From contig JBOGKM010000081.1 of NCBI GenBank assembly GCA_050747745.1, forward strand, positions 62,001 through 126,000: a stretch of 64,000 nt of DNA. Reading direction: 5' to 3'. Shown here piece after piece: positions 26,801 to 35,292 of the stretch; the stretch's first letter is position 1; each line of letters starts with the position of its first letter. Under the pieces are notes generated by a model. That model worked only from the letters and a program-made list of their open reading frames with translations, had not been told where the DNA came from and ran no database searches. The position numbers were made by a program, and so were the translations under genes. The DNA is from SCQP01 sp050747745. GTDB lineage: Bacteria > Acidobacteriota > Terriglobia > Terriglobales > SCQP01.

Positions 26801-27806
26801 TGCCGCCAGAAAACCGGTAGGCCCCCCGCAGATTGTGGATGGGCGCTCGCACGCTGCCCGCCTGCACGCTCAGTAAGGCGCTGGAGAAATGCCCGGACGC
26901 CCTGACCCCCTGCACTGCGTACGTCACCGTCCCGACAACCCGCACCTCGCCCACAGGCAGCGCCCGCAAACCCAGCTGCTTAGGAACGAGCTGGAGTTGG
27001 TAGTTGGCCGTAAGCTGCGGAGACGAGTAACTGCTTAGGCGCGCTTGCGCGCTCAGTTTCGCGCCCGGAGCGGTCAGTGTCAGCGCGGGAATGTCGACGC
27101 CGGAACGCGAGACGGTGAACCGCAGCGCCACCGCGGTCGCGACCGGACGCATGCCAGCCAGTTGTACCGTGCCGCGCTCATAGCTGAGCGTGCCTGAGTA
27201 GCTTTCCGAGCTGGACTGCCATCCCACCACCAGGGCCACGCCCGACAGATTGGCGCTAAGCGATTGCTCACGGTCGTTGACGTAAACCTCACCCTCTTTG
27301 ATGCTGGCGTGCCGGATGCCCAGCGCGAAAATATCAGGCCCGGCGGCGGCCCTCGCGCCCGAGGGCAAATTGGTATGCCCCTGCGCATCCACCACCACGT
27401 GGACGACAGGATGGTCCAGCTCGATGCTTTCCAACTGCCAGCTGCGGTGCAGCAACGAGGCAATGTGAATGGCCACGTGCACGTGAGCCAGCTTCAGCAG
27501 CGGCGGCGTCGCAACCCTGGCCACCGCTTTACCTGCAACCCGGATTCCGTACACGTCCACGCTCGGCAACAGCGAGTGGATGTGCACCCGGAAGCGGGCG
27601 ATGTATACCGGCGTGCCCAATGCCGTGCTCGCGCTTTTCTCCGCCTTCCCGATCACGTAGTTCTGAAACCGCACGCTGCTCGTGACCAGCCAGGTCGCGA
27701 CAATCAGAAAAGCAATGGCGCAGGCGACACAGATGCCCACCCAGCGCCAGACGTGGCGGCGCCGGTGGGGCGGCGGGGGCGGCGGGGGGGTTACAGCGAG
27801 GCTCAA
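23829..27806 (-). CDS. tamB: TamB-like translocation and assembly module protein (DUF490)
   Basis: About 1325 residues. One N-terminal transmembrane helix (GICVACAIAFLIVATWLV) anchors a very long repetitive beta-strand periplasmic domain of the AsmA/TamB type. The C-terminal DUF490/TamB domain holds TIQQYAIHLRFEGPVDNL, DIINLLAFGETTEA and NVIEVQYKLSPRVSVNGV. TamB bridges the inner membrane to an Omp85 barrel and takes part in outer-membrane lipid or protein transport. The chosen TTG at 27806 overlaps the stop of the upstream Omp85 gene (TTGA) with GGGAC nearby. The frame continues 99 codons into that gene without features. The N-terminal tail is a seven-proline run. Confidence 0.85.
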   Translation of the reverse strand: MSLAVTPPPPPPPHRRRHVWRWVGICVACAIAFLIVATWLVTSSVRFQNYVIGKAEKSASTALGTPVYIARFRVHIHSLLPSVDVYGIRVAGKAVARVATPPLLKLAHVHVAIHIASLLHRSWQLESIELDHPVVHVVVDAQGHTNLPSGARAAAGPDIFALGIRHASIKEGEVYVNDREQSLSANLSGVALVVGWQSSSESYSGTLSYERGTVQLAGMRPVATAVALRFTVSRSGVDIPALTLTAPGAKLSAQARLSSYSSPQLTANYQLQLVPKQLGLRALPVGEVRVVGTVTYAVQGVRASGHFSSALLSVQAGSVRAPIHNLRGAYRFSGGKLEVSQLAANVVGGRLNGRLGLSFAGTRPVITAQLHLHGAQMGQLARLSSVQTTFAALGISGRLNAEIAAHGGTELETLIAAAKLTVSARVGQVPVQGAAQVDFGGGQLRIGQSRLSTPHAQIEIAGRLVTQARRAVPTELHISASSSDLAALETLAGRLAAAVGKPLPALGLGGRARFRGEVSGTLAAPAISGQFHAASLAFRHTRWNALEAAIAACPTRVQIEHLRLSSGRAQIQLTAALGLAHWGVTPSSPVQAILSISSLPLAMITALVPAPLPLTGTLSAHAQIRGTFGAPSGQGNARLEPVRLKLGGVDAGLEAVQLEAQGTATAVDVQLAAQLAAGKLQASGTLHPANGAYSAQLSGSALVLGKIPVLVAQRMGVTGTLAVSGHGQGTLAHPVFEVAVSSANLAASGQQVHDLHAQIQIAGGHLQATLAGTALKTPVRAQAALELSGDLPISAVIDAPAIPLAPLVAAFAPAQAGQIEGQTALHITLQGPLRRPAQLAASIHASGFDLHYDKILELKAAQPIQASLAHGIVQLQPARFIGTQTDLEVAGTLPIPDLGATAASAMHFSVTGKVNLKIAELFARGMNSGGEVTLNLTASGPLAKPAVNGDIELSQVSVSNPLWPIAVQNGQGTFRLHGGRLDLTSFTAALGGGSLKVTGGLAITPKPRFNFSVAARQIQVRYPPGLRETVAAEVNLAGTPAAALVSGRVQVENVSPVPGFDFATLTNQIAEYTVNVARPGSFLDDLRLEIAVTTPNQIAITSRDFSLHANANVNLRGTAQEPVVLGRVDLSSGDLIFQGNRYIIQSGTLDFVNPVRTIPNVNVTADTTIQQYAIHLRFEGPVDNLRTAYTSDPALPPADIINLLAFGETTEAGAANPLPGNLGAETLVAGAVTGQITDRVEKIAGISHLSVDPVLGGGQQNAGARITIQQRVTANLYVTISTDVAATERNVIEVQYKLSPRVSVNGVRKQNGGFGANLQFKKIWH

Positions 27807-30800
27807 AACGCTTGTCCCAAAGTAATGAAAAGCTGCGAAGCGGAAACGCCCGGCACCGGGTTCAAGTTGTGCCCGAAATCGATGCGGATGGGTCCAACCG
27901 CCGTCTGGTAGCGCAGCCCGACGCCAATCGTGTTGGTATAGGATGCGCTCAGGCTCGCCAAGCCGACACGATCGAAAACATTGCCGCCATCGTAAAAGAG
28001 CGCCACCCCGAGATTTTTCCAAATCTGTGGTGTCGGAATGCGAAGCTCGGAATTCAAAATCAACAGCGCACTGCCGCCCACCGGAACCTGGATGAGCGAG
28101 CAAGTGGAAGGTATATTAGGGTTGCCGCAGGCGGGAATCGTCTTTTGCGGCCCCGCCCCATCCAGCGGAAATCCGCGCAGCGTGCTGCCCCCCCCGCTGA
28201 AAAACGCCTGGCTGAGCGGGATGAAGCTGCCATCGAAAGCCTGCTCCAGCCCCAGACGCAGGCTATTGGCCCAAACCACCCCCTGCTCGCCCAACAGATT
28301 CATGCTGCGGTAATAGGCGGTCTGGGTCAGCAGTTTGCCGAAGTCCACGCTCGAACCCAGCGCGGTGGAGTTGAAATCCAGCTCGTAGCTCTCCAGCATG
28401 CCTTGGTGCGCGTTGAGCGGATTGTCGCGCGTATCGCGCACGAAGGTGGCCGAAAGCGTGGAAAGCCGCACTTGACGGTCGCGCTCCGGCACCAGGTCCG
28501 GGATCAGCAACTGGCTCAGCCCCGTCTGGCTGTAGCTGTAGCGCAAGAATAAATTGGCGGTGCTATCCGGGTTCAGCGGTCGCTCCAGCTGGTAGCCAAC
28601 TTCGCCAATGCGCGCCGTAAAAATGGGGTTTTCCGAATTGTGCTCCGCCGACAGCACCAGGTTGCCGCTGTATTTGCTCCAGAACAGATGCGGGTCCGTC
28701 CAGGTAATCGAGCCATACTGATCCAGTCGTCCGGCAAAACCGCCGAAGCTGAGCGTGCCGGCGTTGCCGCCCACATTGAGGCGCGTGTATTCGACATTGA
28801 CGCTCGGTCCGAAAAACGTGGCCTCGCTGGTCTGAAAACTCGAAGGCAAGCCCACCACCGGCAGCCCCGGCAGCGCCACTGTTCCAGACGGTATGCTGCC
28901 GCCACGATTGGTGACGTCAAAGCCAAAGCCATAGACCAGCGAATTGCGCGCCGCTTCATGCACCTTCACCACCACATCCGCCTGGGTTTGGTCGATAATC
29001 GGGCGGCGAGGTGCGACTTCGACCCAGTCAAAAATGCCGGGGCTATAGAGCCGGCTTTCGGCTGTGAGCAACTCATTTTCCGTCAGCGGCGCGCCCGGTT
29101 GAATGCCGGAGGTGAGCAACTGCAGCAAGCGCGGCTGGGTGTACTGTCGCCCATAGGTCAGCACCTCCGCGGTATGCACCTGAGGCCCTTCGCTGATGTG
29201 GTAAACCACCGCGATCATGTGTGCCTTGCCCTTGACCGGCGTCGCGGTGGCGCGAAAGGTGGCATTGAGATATCCGTGCGACAAATACCACGCCAGGATT
29301 TCCGACCGATCATGACCAATCAACGTCTGCGAGAACGGCGTTCCCGCCCCGATCTTCAAACCTTGCGGGGCAAACACGGCCGCGCTGATCGTGTTGCCTT
29401 CGACCGCTAAGCTCGAGACGAGATCCTGCGGTCCTGCCTCGATCTTAAACGTCACCACCACATTGCCGCCAGGGTAGGTAACCACGGGAGTGACCTGCAC
29501 GCTGCTGTAGCCGGAGGCCTGGTACAGCGACTCAAGATTGGAGGCACTCTGACGTAACAGGCGGGCGCTGAAGTTGCCGTGCGAGAACAAGCCTCCCGTC
29601 TGAATGGTTACCAGCGGAAGCAGCTTGTCGCGGGTGAAAAATTGGTTGCCGCTAAAGCGCACCGGCGCCACATCGTGACGCGGACCCTTATCGATTTGAT
29701 AGGCGATGGATTTAGAAATCGGCGGCAACGCCGGAGGCGGAGGCGGCGCCGGCGGAGGCGCTAGTGCCGCCGCCGAAATCTGGGTCTTCCGCTGCTGGCT
29801 CGCCCCATCGGCGCTGGTGACGTCGACCCTCGTGCTGATCACCGCATTGAAATACCCCTGCGAGGCGAAGTAATCGGCCAGGCTTTGCTGCCCGTCTTGA
29901 ATCGCCTCCGATCCAACGCTGCCTTCGCTGGCAAACGGCAGCAAACGGTGACGTGTCCAGGGCCATAGATGCGCGCCGCTGACCGTAACCGCCACCTTGG
30001 GACCGTTTTCCACGTGAAATGTAATGTCGGCCTCATCCCTCTCCGGCCGATATACCGCCCCCTGGGGTCTCACCTGCGCTCCTAGATAGCCGCGCCCGTG
30101 CAAGCCCGACTGCAAATACGCCGCCGCCACATCCAGGCGACGGCGCGAGTAGGACTGGCCCGGCAGTATGGATTTGCGCAGCAGCCGCGCCTTCCACGAC
30201 GTCAGCCGCGCTCGCATCCGCGTCGCCTCCGCCGCCGTCGCGCCGTTGAAGCTGAGGCTGCCAAACTGGGCTTGCGGTCCCAGCTTGGTCACAAACTGCA
30301 CGTTGACCACTCCATGCGCGCCGTCGGTGTACAGCTTGGGATCAATGTGGGCTCGAAAGTAGCCTTCCTGCCGGAAATAGGCCTGTAACCCCGATTTCGC
30401 GCTGCTGATGGCGCGTGCGGTATAGGGCGACTGCGACGTGTAGTCCGCTGCCTCCAGCAGCCGCGTATAGGAAAACCGCAGCGCCCCAGGAAACTGGAAA
30501 ATCCCAAAATAGTCCGCAGGCTGCAACACAAACTGTACCCGGATGCCGTTTACCTCCGGCAAAATGTTCACCTCGATCGCGCTGACCTCCGGCCCCAGCC
30601 GCTGCCGCAACAGATCCAGTGACTGCTCGATCTTGCTGCCTTCCAGCGGCTCATGCACTTGCTGCGGCAGAGCCGCCAACAGCGGTGCACTCTCCAGACC
30701 AGGCCGCCCCGCCAGTTCTACCGCACTCACCGGACGGCCCTGAAATAATTCGTAGGAAGGCGTAACCCCCTTTTGCCCCACTGCGGCCGCCACCATCGCA

Positions 30801-30835
30801 CCCGCTGCAACCAGAATGGAAATCCAGCGAAACAA
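27803..30835 (-). CDS. BamA/TamA-family outer-membrane protein (POTRA plus Omp85 barrel)
   Basis: 1010-residue exported protein: signal peptide (to about residue 20, AAAVGQ), five or so POTRA-like repeats to about residue 600 (including HDVAPVRFSGNQFFTRDKL and LVSSLAVEGNTISAAVF), then a 16-strand-type barrel ending in GVSASQLFITLGQAF with the terminal Phe recognised by the Bam machinery. GFPLDGAGPQ replaces a typical LRGF-type motif, which is itself visible as STLRGFPL. A proline-rich linker (PPPAPPPPPALPP, about residue 360) interrupts the POTRA chain. The start appears to be a TTG at 30835 with AGGAGAGG nine bases upstream. Paired with tamB, a TamA role is more likely than a core BamA role. 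Confidence 0.85.
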   Translation of the reverse strand: MFRWISILVAAGAMVAAAVGQKGVTPSYELFQGRPVSAVELAGRPGLESAPLLAALPQQVHEPLEGSKIEQSLDLLRQRLGPEVSAIEVNILPEVNGIRVQFVLQPADYFGIFQFPGALRFSYTRLLEAADYTSQSPYTARAISSAKSGLQAYFRQEGYFRAHIDPKLYTDGAHGVVNVQFVTKLGPQAQFGSLSFNGATAAEATRMRARLTSWKARLLRKSILPGQSYSRRRLDVAAAYLQSGLHGRGYLGAQVRPQGAVYRPERDEADITFHVENGPKVAVTVSGAHLWPWTRHRLLPFASEGSVGSEAIQDGQQSLADYFASQGYFNAVISTRVDVTSADGASQQRKTQISAAALAPPPAPPPPPALPPISKSIAYQIDKGPRHDVAPVRFSGNQFFTRDKLLPLVTIQTGGLFSHGNFSARLLRQSASNLESLYQASGYSSVQVTPVVTYPGGNVVVTFKIEAGPQDLVSSLAVEGNTISAAVFAPQGLKIGAGTPFSQTLIGHDRSEILAWYLSHGYLNATFRATATPVKGKAHMIAVVYHISEGPQVHTAEVLTYGRQYTQPRLLQLLTSGIQPGAPLTENELLTAESRLYSPGIFDWVEVAPRRPIIDQTQADVVVKVHEAARNSLVYGFGFDVTNRGGSIPSGTVALPGLPVVGLPSSFQTSEATFFGPSVNVEYTRLNVGGNAGTLSFGGFAGRLDQYGSITWTDPHLFWSKYSGNLVLSAEHNSENPIFTARIGEVGYQLERPLNPDSTANLFLRYSYSQTGLSQLLIPDLVPERDRQVRLSTLSATFVRDTRDNPLNAHQGMLESYELDFNSTALGSSVDFGKLLTQTAYYRSMNLLGEQGVVWANSLRLGLEQAFDGSFIPLSQAFFSGGGSTLRGFPLDGAGPQKTIPACGNPNIPSTCSLIQVPVGGSALLILNSELRIPTPQIWKNLGVALFYDGGNVFDRVGLASLSASYTNTIGVGLRYQTAVGPIRIDFGHNLNPVPGVSASQLFITLGQAF

Positions 30836-30923
30836 TATCTGCGCCTCTCCTAGATGCTCTCATGCTCGAGCCGGCAACTAGCAGGCACAACGCATCCCCG
30901 GATCAAGAGCATCAGCATTCAGT

Positions 30924-33272
30924 GTGGCGCAGGCTCAACAGCTCGCCCGCCAACGGATTGAGATTACCGGCGCAGTGCAAGGCGTGGGATTTCGCCCCTG
31001 GGTCTATCAGGCAGCGCTGGCGTGCGCGCTCAGCGGCGAGGTGTGGAACTCCTCCACCGGCCTCACCATCGAAATCGAAGGATCGCCGCCAGCGCTTGCC
31101 GCCTTTCTCCAGCGCTTGCACCACCAGCCGCCCCCGCTGGCGCGCATTGAAACCGCTACCGCCTTGCCGCTATCCCCGCGCGGCCAGACCGGCTTCCATA
31201 TTCTGCCCAGCCGCCGCCTCCCTGGCGTGCACGCCCAGGTCGCGCCTGATACCGCTCCCTGCCCTGCCTGCCGCACCGATTACCACGATCCCGCCAATCA
31301 CCGCTACCGCTACGCCTTCACCAACTGCACCCATTGCGGGCCGCGCTACACCATCACGCGCGCCCTGCCCTATGATCGCCCCCTCACCACCATGGCCGCT
31401 TTTTCCATGTGCGCCATCTGCCAGGCCGAATACGACTTCCCCGCCGCCCGGCGCTTTCACGCCCAGCCCAACGCCTGCCCGGCCTGCGGGCCGCAGTTGA
31501 GCTGCGCGGGCGAGCACGGCCCCGCCGCGCTCGAGCGCGCGGCGGCGCGCCTGCGCGCCGGTGCCATCCTCGCCCTGAAAAACGTCGGCGGCTACCAGCT
31601 CGCCTGCGATGCCGCCAATGAAGCCGCCGTCGGTCGCCTGCGTGCCGCCAAACACCGCGGCCAAAAGCCCTTTGCACTGCTCGCGGTCCATGCCGCAGCG
31701 GTCGAGCGCATCGCCCGGCTCAGCCCCGCCGAACGCCGCCAGTTGGAATCTCCGGCGCGGCCCATTGTCCTCCTGCGCCGCCGCGTTCCCGGCTCCGCCG
31801 CGGTGGCGCCCAGCGTCGCCCCGAAGCAGTCGCGCCTCGGCATCATGCTGCCCAGCAGCCCGCTGCATGAGCTACTGCTCGAAGCCTGCCGCCTGCCGCT
31901 GCTCGTCATGACCAGCGGCAACCGCAGCAGCGAACCCCTGGCCGCTGAGCCCGAGCAGGCCCGGGAACGTCTCGGCACCATCGCCGACGATTATCTGGAC
32001 CATAACCGCCCCATCCACATGTGCGCCGATGATTCCATCGGCATGTGCAGCGCTGGCACCTGGCGCCTGCTGCGCCGTGCCCGCGGCTACGTCCCTTCGC
32101 CCATCTCCCTGGCCGCCGACGGAGCCACCGTCTGGGCTGCCGGAGCTGAGCTCAAAAATGCATTCTGCCTCACCCAAGGCGCTCAAGCCTTTCTCTCCCC
32201 TCACCTGGGTGATATGGCTACCCTCGAATCCTGGCGCTTTTACGAGCAAACCTTCAAGCATTACCTGAATCTGTTAGGGCTCCGTCCCCAGGCCCTGGTC
32301 CTCGACGACCACCCTGCCTACCCCCTCAACCGCTGGGTGCGGCCCTTAGCCGACCAGTTCGGCATCGCACGCACTCTGAGCGTCCAGCACCACCACGCCC
32401 ACGTCGCCGCCTGCATGGCCGAACATCAGCTCTCTGGAACTGTACTCGGCCTCGCCTGGGACGGTACCGGCTACGGAAGCGATGGCGCGATCTGGGGCGG
32501 CGAATTCCTCCTCGCCTCCGCTTCCCGCTTCCAACGCGTCGCCCATCTGCGCCCGATCGCACTCAGCGGCGGCGACCGCGCCGTGGCCGAGCCCTGGCGC
32601 TCGGGCCTGGCCTATTTGCAAATCTCGCTGGGCGAGCGCGCCCTGTCCGTCGCGCAAGCACTCTGGCCGCGCTTGCCCCAACTCCGCCTGCAGCAGCTCT
32701 GGCGCCTGCTGCAGCGCGCCGATGTCCACGGCCGCGGGCACTTCAGCCTGCCCTGTACCTCGGCCGGTCGTCTTTTCGATGCCGCCGCGGCGATTTTGGG
32801 CCTCGCCCCGGAAGACCAGCCCATCAGCTTTGAAGGCGAAGCTGCCATGGCAGTGGAAAACGCCGCGCTGGCCTGCTCCGGTGACGCTTCCCCCTACCCC
32901 TTTCATCTGCGCCCCGGCCCCCCTGCAATTTTGGACTTTGCCCCCATGATTGCCTCTTTAGTGGACGATCGAATGCACGGAACCGGCATCGAAGTCAGCG
33001 CAGCACGCCTGCACGCCACGCTGGCGCGGGCGATCACCGGCGTTTGCTGCCGTCTTGCGGAGCAATACACGGTGCAGCGCATCTGCCTCAGCGGAGGCGT
33101 TTTTCAGAATCAGATTCTGCTGGAGCACGTGTGCCGACAGTTGCGTTCCAACGGCTTGGCCGTTTTCGTCCCCCAGCAGGCGCCCATGAACGACGGCGGC
33201 CTCGCGCTGGGTCAGGCCGCGGTGGCGCGAGCGCGCATCCGAGAGGAGGCAGGAGCGCAGCCATGTGTTTAG
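30924..33272 (+). CDS. hypF: Carbamoyltransferase HypF
   Basis: First enzyme of CN-ligand synthesis for the [NiFe] site: it converts carbamoyl phosphate to a carbamoyl adenylate and transfers the group to the C-terminal Cys of HypE. At 782 residues it has every domain: acylphosphatase (GAVQGVGFRPWVYQAA, residues 16-31), two zinc fingers (CPACRTDYHD...CTHCGPR; CAICQAEYDF...CPACGPQ), a YrdC-like domain (LKNVGGYQLACDA) and the Kae1-like domain with QHHHAHVAACMAEH. It starts at a GTG at 30924, is divergent from the Omp85 gene with an 88-base gap, and is first in the hydrogenase operon, overlapping hypC by ten bases. Confidence 0.96.
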   Translation: MAQAQQLARQRIEITGAVQGVGFRPWVYQAALACALSGEVWNSSTGLTIEIEGSPPALAAFLQRLHHQPPPLARIETATALPLSPRGQTGFHILPSRRLPGVHAQVAPDTAPCPACRTDYHDPANHRYRYAFTNCTHCGPRYTITRALPYDRPLTTMAAFSMCAICQAEYDFPAARRFHAQPNACPACGPQLSCAGEHGPAALERAAARLRAGAILALKNVGGYQLACDAANEAAVGRLRAAKHRGQKPFALLAVHAAAVERIARLSPAERRQLESPARPIVLLRRRVPGSAAVAPSVAPKQSRLGIMLPSSPLHELLLEACRLPLLVMTSGNRSSEPLAAEPEQARERLGTIADDYLDHNRPIHMCADDSIGMCSAGTWRLLRRARGYVPSPISLAADGATVWAAGAELKNAFCLTQGAQAFLSPHLGDMATLESWRFYEQTFKHYLNLLGLRPQALVLDDHPAYPLNRWVRPLADQFGIARTLSVQHHHAHVAACMAEHQLSGTVLGLAWDGTGYGSDGAIWGGEFLLASASRFQRVAHLRPIALSGGDRAVAEPWRSGLAYLQISLGERALSVAQALWPRLPQLRLQQLWRLLQRADVHGRGHFSLPCTSAGRLFDAAAAILGLAPEDQPISFEGEAAMAVENAALACSGDASPYPFHLRPGPPAILDFAPMIASLVDDRMHGTGIEVSAARLHATLARAITGVCCRLAEQYTVQRICLSGGVFQNQILLEHVCRQLRSNGLAVFVPQQAPMNDGGLALGQAAVARARIREEAGAQPCV

Positions 33273-33541
33273 CCATTCCCGGAAAAATCCTCAGCGCCTA
33301 TGAACACCACGGCCTCCCCATGGCGCGCGTGCAGTTTGGCGCGGTCACGCGCGAGGCCTGTCTCGCCTACACGCCCCAAGCCGCCGTCGGCGATTATGTG
33401 CTGGTCCACGTCGGCTTCGCCATCAGTTGTGTCAATGAAGCCGAAGCGCAGCGCAGCTATCAGGCCCTCGAGGAACTAAATCAGTTGGGCGAGCTGGATG
33501 CGCCCGTGGTGCAGGAGCGCCAACCCGGGGAGGCGCAGTGA
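33263..33541 (+). CDS. hypC: Hydrogenase assembly chaperone HypC
   Basis: Small chaperone (92 residues) that with HypD carries the Fe(CN)2CO unit to the large-subunit precursor. The essential N-terminal motif MCLAIPGKI is present, with Cys2 as the ligand after Met removal. The barrel strands include VQFGAVTREACLAYTP, GDYVLVHVGFAISCVNEAEA. The ATG at 33263 lies inside the end of hypF, and the stop is four bases before hypD, so translation is coupled on both sides. Confidence 0.96.
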   Translation: MCLAIPGKILSAYEHHGLPMARVQFGAVTREACLAYTPQAAVGDYVLVHVGFAISCVNEAEAQRSYQALEELNQLGELDAPVVQERQPGEAQ

Positions 33542-33545
33542 AATC

Positions 33546-34661
33546 ATGAAGTTCCTCGACGAGTATCGCGACCAGCGCCTGGCCGAACACCTGGTGGCCG
33601 AAATCGCCCGCATCCAGACCCGCCCCTGGGTCATCATGGAGGTCTGCGGCGGCCAGACTCACTCCATCGTCAAGCATGGACTGGACTATCTGCTCCCCCC
33701 CGGCATCGAGCTGGTGCACGGTCCCGGCTGCCCGGTCTGCGTCACCTCGCTCGAAATGATCGACAAGGCGCACGCCATTGCCACCCGCCCGGAAGTCACC
33801 TTCTGTTCTTTCGGGGATATGCTGCGCGTGCCCGGCTCGCGCGGCGACTTGTTCACCCTCCGCTCTCAGGGCGCCGATGTACGCGTGGTCTACACCCCGC
33901 TTGACTGCCTCAAGCTGGCGCGCCGGCACCCCGAACGCCAAGTCGTGTTCTTCGCCATCGGCTTCGAGACCACCGCCCCCGCCAACGCCATGCTGGTGGC
34001 CCGCGCCCACGCCGAGGGCCTCGTCAATCTTTCTGTGCTGGTTTCCCACGTCCTCGTCCCCCCCGCCATCGCCAACATCCTGCAATCCCCGGCCAACCGC
34101 GTGCAGGCCTTTCTCGGCCCCGGCCACGTGTGCGCCATCATGGGCTATCGCGAGTACGAGCCCATCGCCAGCCGCTTCCGCGTGCCCATCGTCATCACCG
34201 GCTTCGAGCCGCTCGATATCCTCCAGGGCACGCTCATGACCGTGCGCCAGTTGGAAAGCGGACGCCACCAGGTGGAAAACCAATACGCCCGCATCCTCGA
34301 CCGCGGCGGCAATCCCGCCGCCCGTGCCGTCGTCTATGAAGTCTTCGAGATCGGCGACCGCAAGTGGCGCGGCGTCGGTTCCATCCCCAAAAGCGGCTAC
34401 AAGCTGCGTTGGGAATACCGCGCCCACGATGCCGAACACAAGTTCGAGGTCGCCAACGTCGACACCCTCGAGCCCGCCGCCTGCATCAGCGGCCAGGTCC
34501 TCAAGGGCATCAAAAAGCCCCACGATTGCCCCGCCTTCGGCACCGTCTGTACTCCCCTGCATCCGCTCGGCGCGACCATGGTCTCCGCAGAAGGCGCCTG
34601 CGCCGCCTACTACGCCTACGGCCGCCACCTCCGGCCCCATGCGGCCCAAGGAGCCAACTGA
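33546..34661 (+). CDS. hypD: Hydrogenase formation protein HypD
   Basis: [4Fe-4S] scaffold (371 residues) on which the Fe(CN)2CO moiety is built together with HypC and HypE. Diagnostic blocks are present: VCGGQTHSIVKHG (about residues 36-48), HGPGCPVCVTSLE, FFAIGFETTAPANAM, and the C-terminal cysteines in HDCPAFGTVCTPLHPLGA that bind the cluster. The ATG at 33546 is four bases after the hypC stop. The stop (TGATG) overlaps the next gene by one base. Confidence 0.96.
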   Translation: MKFLDEYRDQRLAEHLVAEIARIQTRPWVIMEVCGGQTHSIVKHGLDYLLPPGIELVHGPGCPVCVTSLEMIDKAHAIATRPEVTFCSFGDMLRVPGSRGDLFTLRSQGADVRVVYTPLDCLKLARRHPERQVVFFAIGFETTAPANAMLVARAHAEGLVNLSVLVSHVLVPPAIANILQSPANRVQAFLGPGHVCAIMGYREYEPIASRFRVPIVITGFEPLDILQGTLMTVRQLESGRHQVENQYARILDRGGNPAARAVVYEVFEIGDRKWRGVGSIPKSGYKLRWEYRAHDAEHKFEVANVDTLEPAACISGQVLKGIKKPHDCPAFGTVCTPLHPLGATMVSAEGACAAYYAYGRHLRPHAAQGAN

Positions 34662-35290
34662 TGACCCCAGCTCTGCAACTCCAGCCCCTCGCCCATGATC
34701 TGGAAACCTGGCGCACCAAAGTCCTGCGCAAATGCGCCGAATCGGTCGAGGTCAAGCAGCTCTTTTTTGACCGCTACGCCGACCAGATTGGCGAGCTGAG
34801 CCAGCGCATGGCCGCCGCCTTCCGCAACGGCAACCGCTTGTGGGTGATGGGCAACGGCGGCAGCGCCTGCGACGCCCAGCATATCGCCGTCGAGTTCGTC
34901 CACCCCATCATCGAAAAGCGCCGTGCTCTTCCCGCGCTCGATCTGGTCAGCCAGGCCGCCGTCGTCACCGCTATCAGCAACGATAAGGATTTTGCCAAAG
35001 TCTTCGTCGATCAGCTCCAGCTCTGGGGACGAGCGGGCGATATGGTCATCACCCTCTCCACCAGCGGACAATCCCCCAACCTCGTCTACGCCCTCGAAAT
35101 GGCGCGCCAGCGGGACATGCTCACTGTCGGCTTTTCCGGCAAAGACGGCGGCCGCCTCCAGGATGCCGCCGAGTACTGCTTCACCGTGCCCAGCTTCAGC
35201 ACCCATCGCATTCAAGAATCCCACGTCGCCTTGCTGCACATCCTCTGGGATCTGATCCATGTCGCCCTCGGCGAAGAGGATGTGGTCTAG
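34661..35290 (+). CDS. SIS-domain, phosphoheptose-isomerase (GmhA)-like protein in the hyp operon
   Basis: 209-residue SIS-domain protein. WVMGNGGSACDAQHIAVEFV, VITLSTSGQSPNLVYALEMA, TVGFSGKDGGRL and the C-terminal STHRIQESHVALLHILWDL match the layout of GmhA, including the His/Glu/Gln/His positions that bind zinc in sedoheptulose-7-phosphate isomerase. It is inserted between hypD (one-base overlap) and hypE (two-base gap), so it is made together with the hydrogenase maturases. No other LPS-heptose genes are nearby, so its role here may differ from GmhA. Similar genes accompany group 1h loci elsewhere (from memory). Confidence 0.85.
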   Translation: MTPALQLQPLAHDLETWRTKVLRKCAESVEVKQLFFDRYADQIGELSQRMAAAFRNGNRLWVMGNGGSACDAQHIAVEFVHPIIEKRRALPALDLVSQAAVVTAISNDKDFAKVFVDQLQLWGRAGDMVITLSTSGQSPNLVYALEMARQRDMLTVGFSGKDGGRLQDAAEYCFTVPSFSTHRIQESHVALLHILWDLIHVALGEEDVV

Positions 35291-35292
35291 CC

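Noticed and set aside
30836..30923. Search for a promoter of the hydrogenase operon in the divergent gap.
   Set aside because: No convincing -35/-10 pair, NikR box or other operator could be recognised by eye.
33432..34649. 405-codon minus-strand frame antisense to hypD.
   Set aside because: Shadow of hypD, whose motifs are unambiguous.
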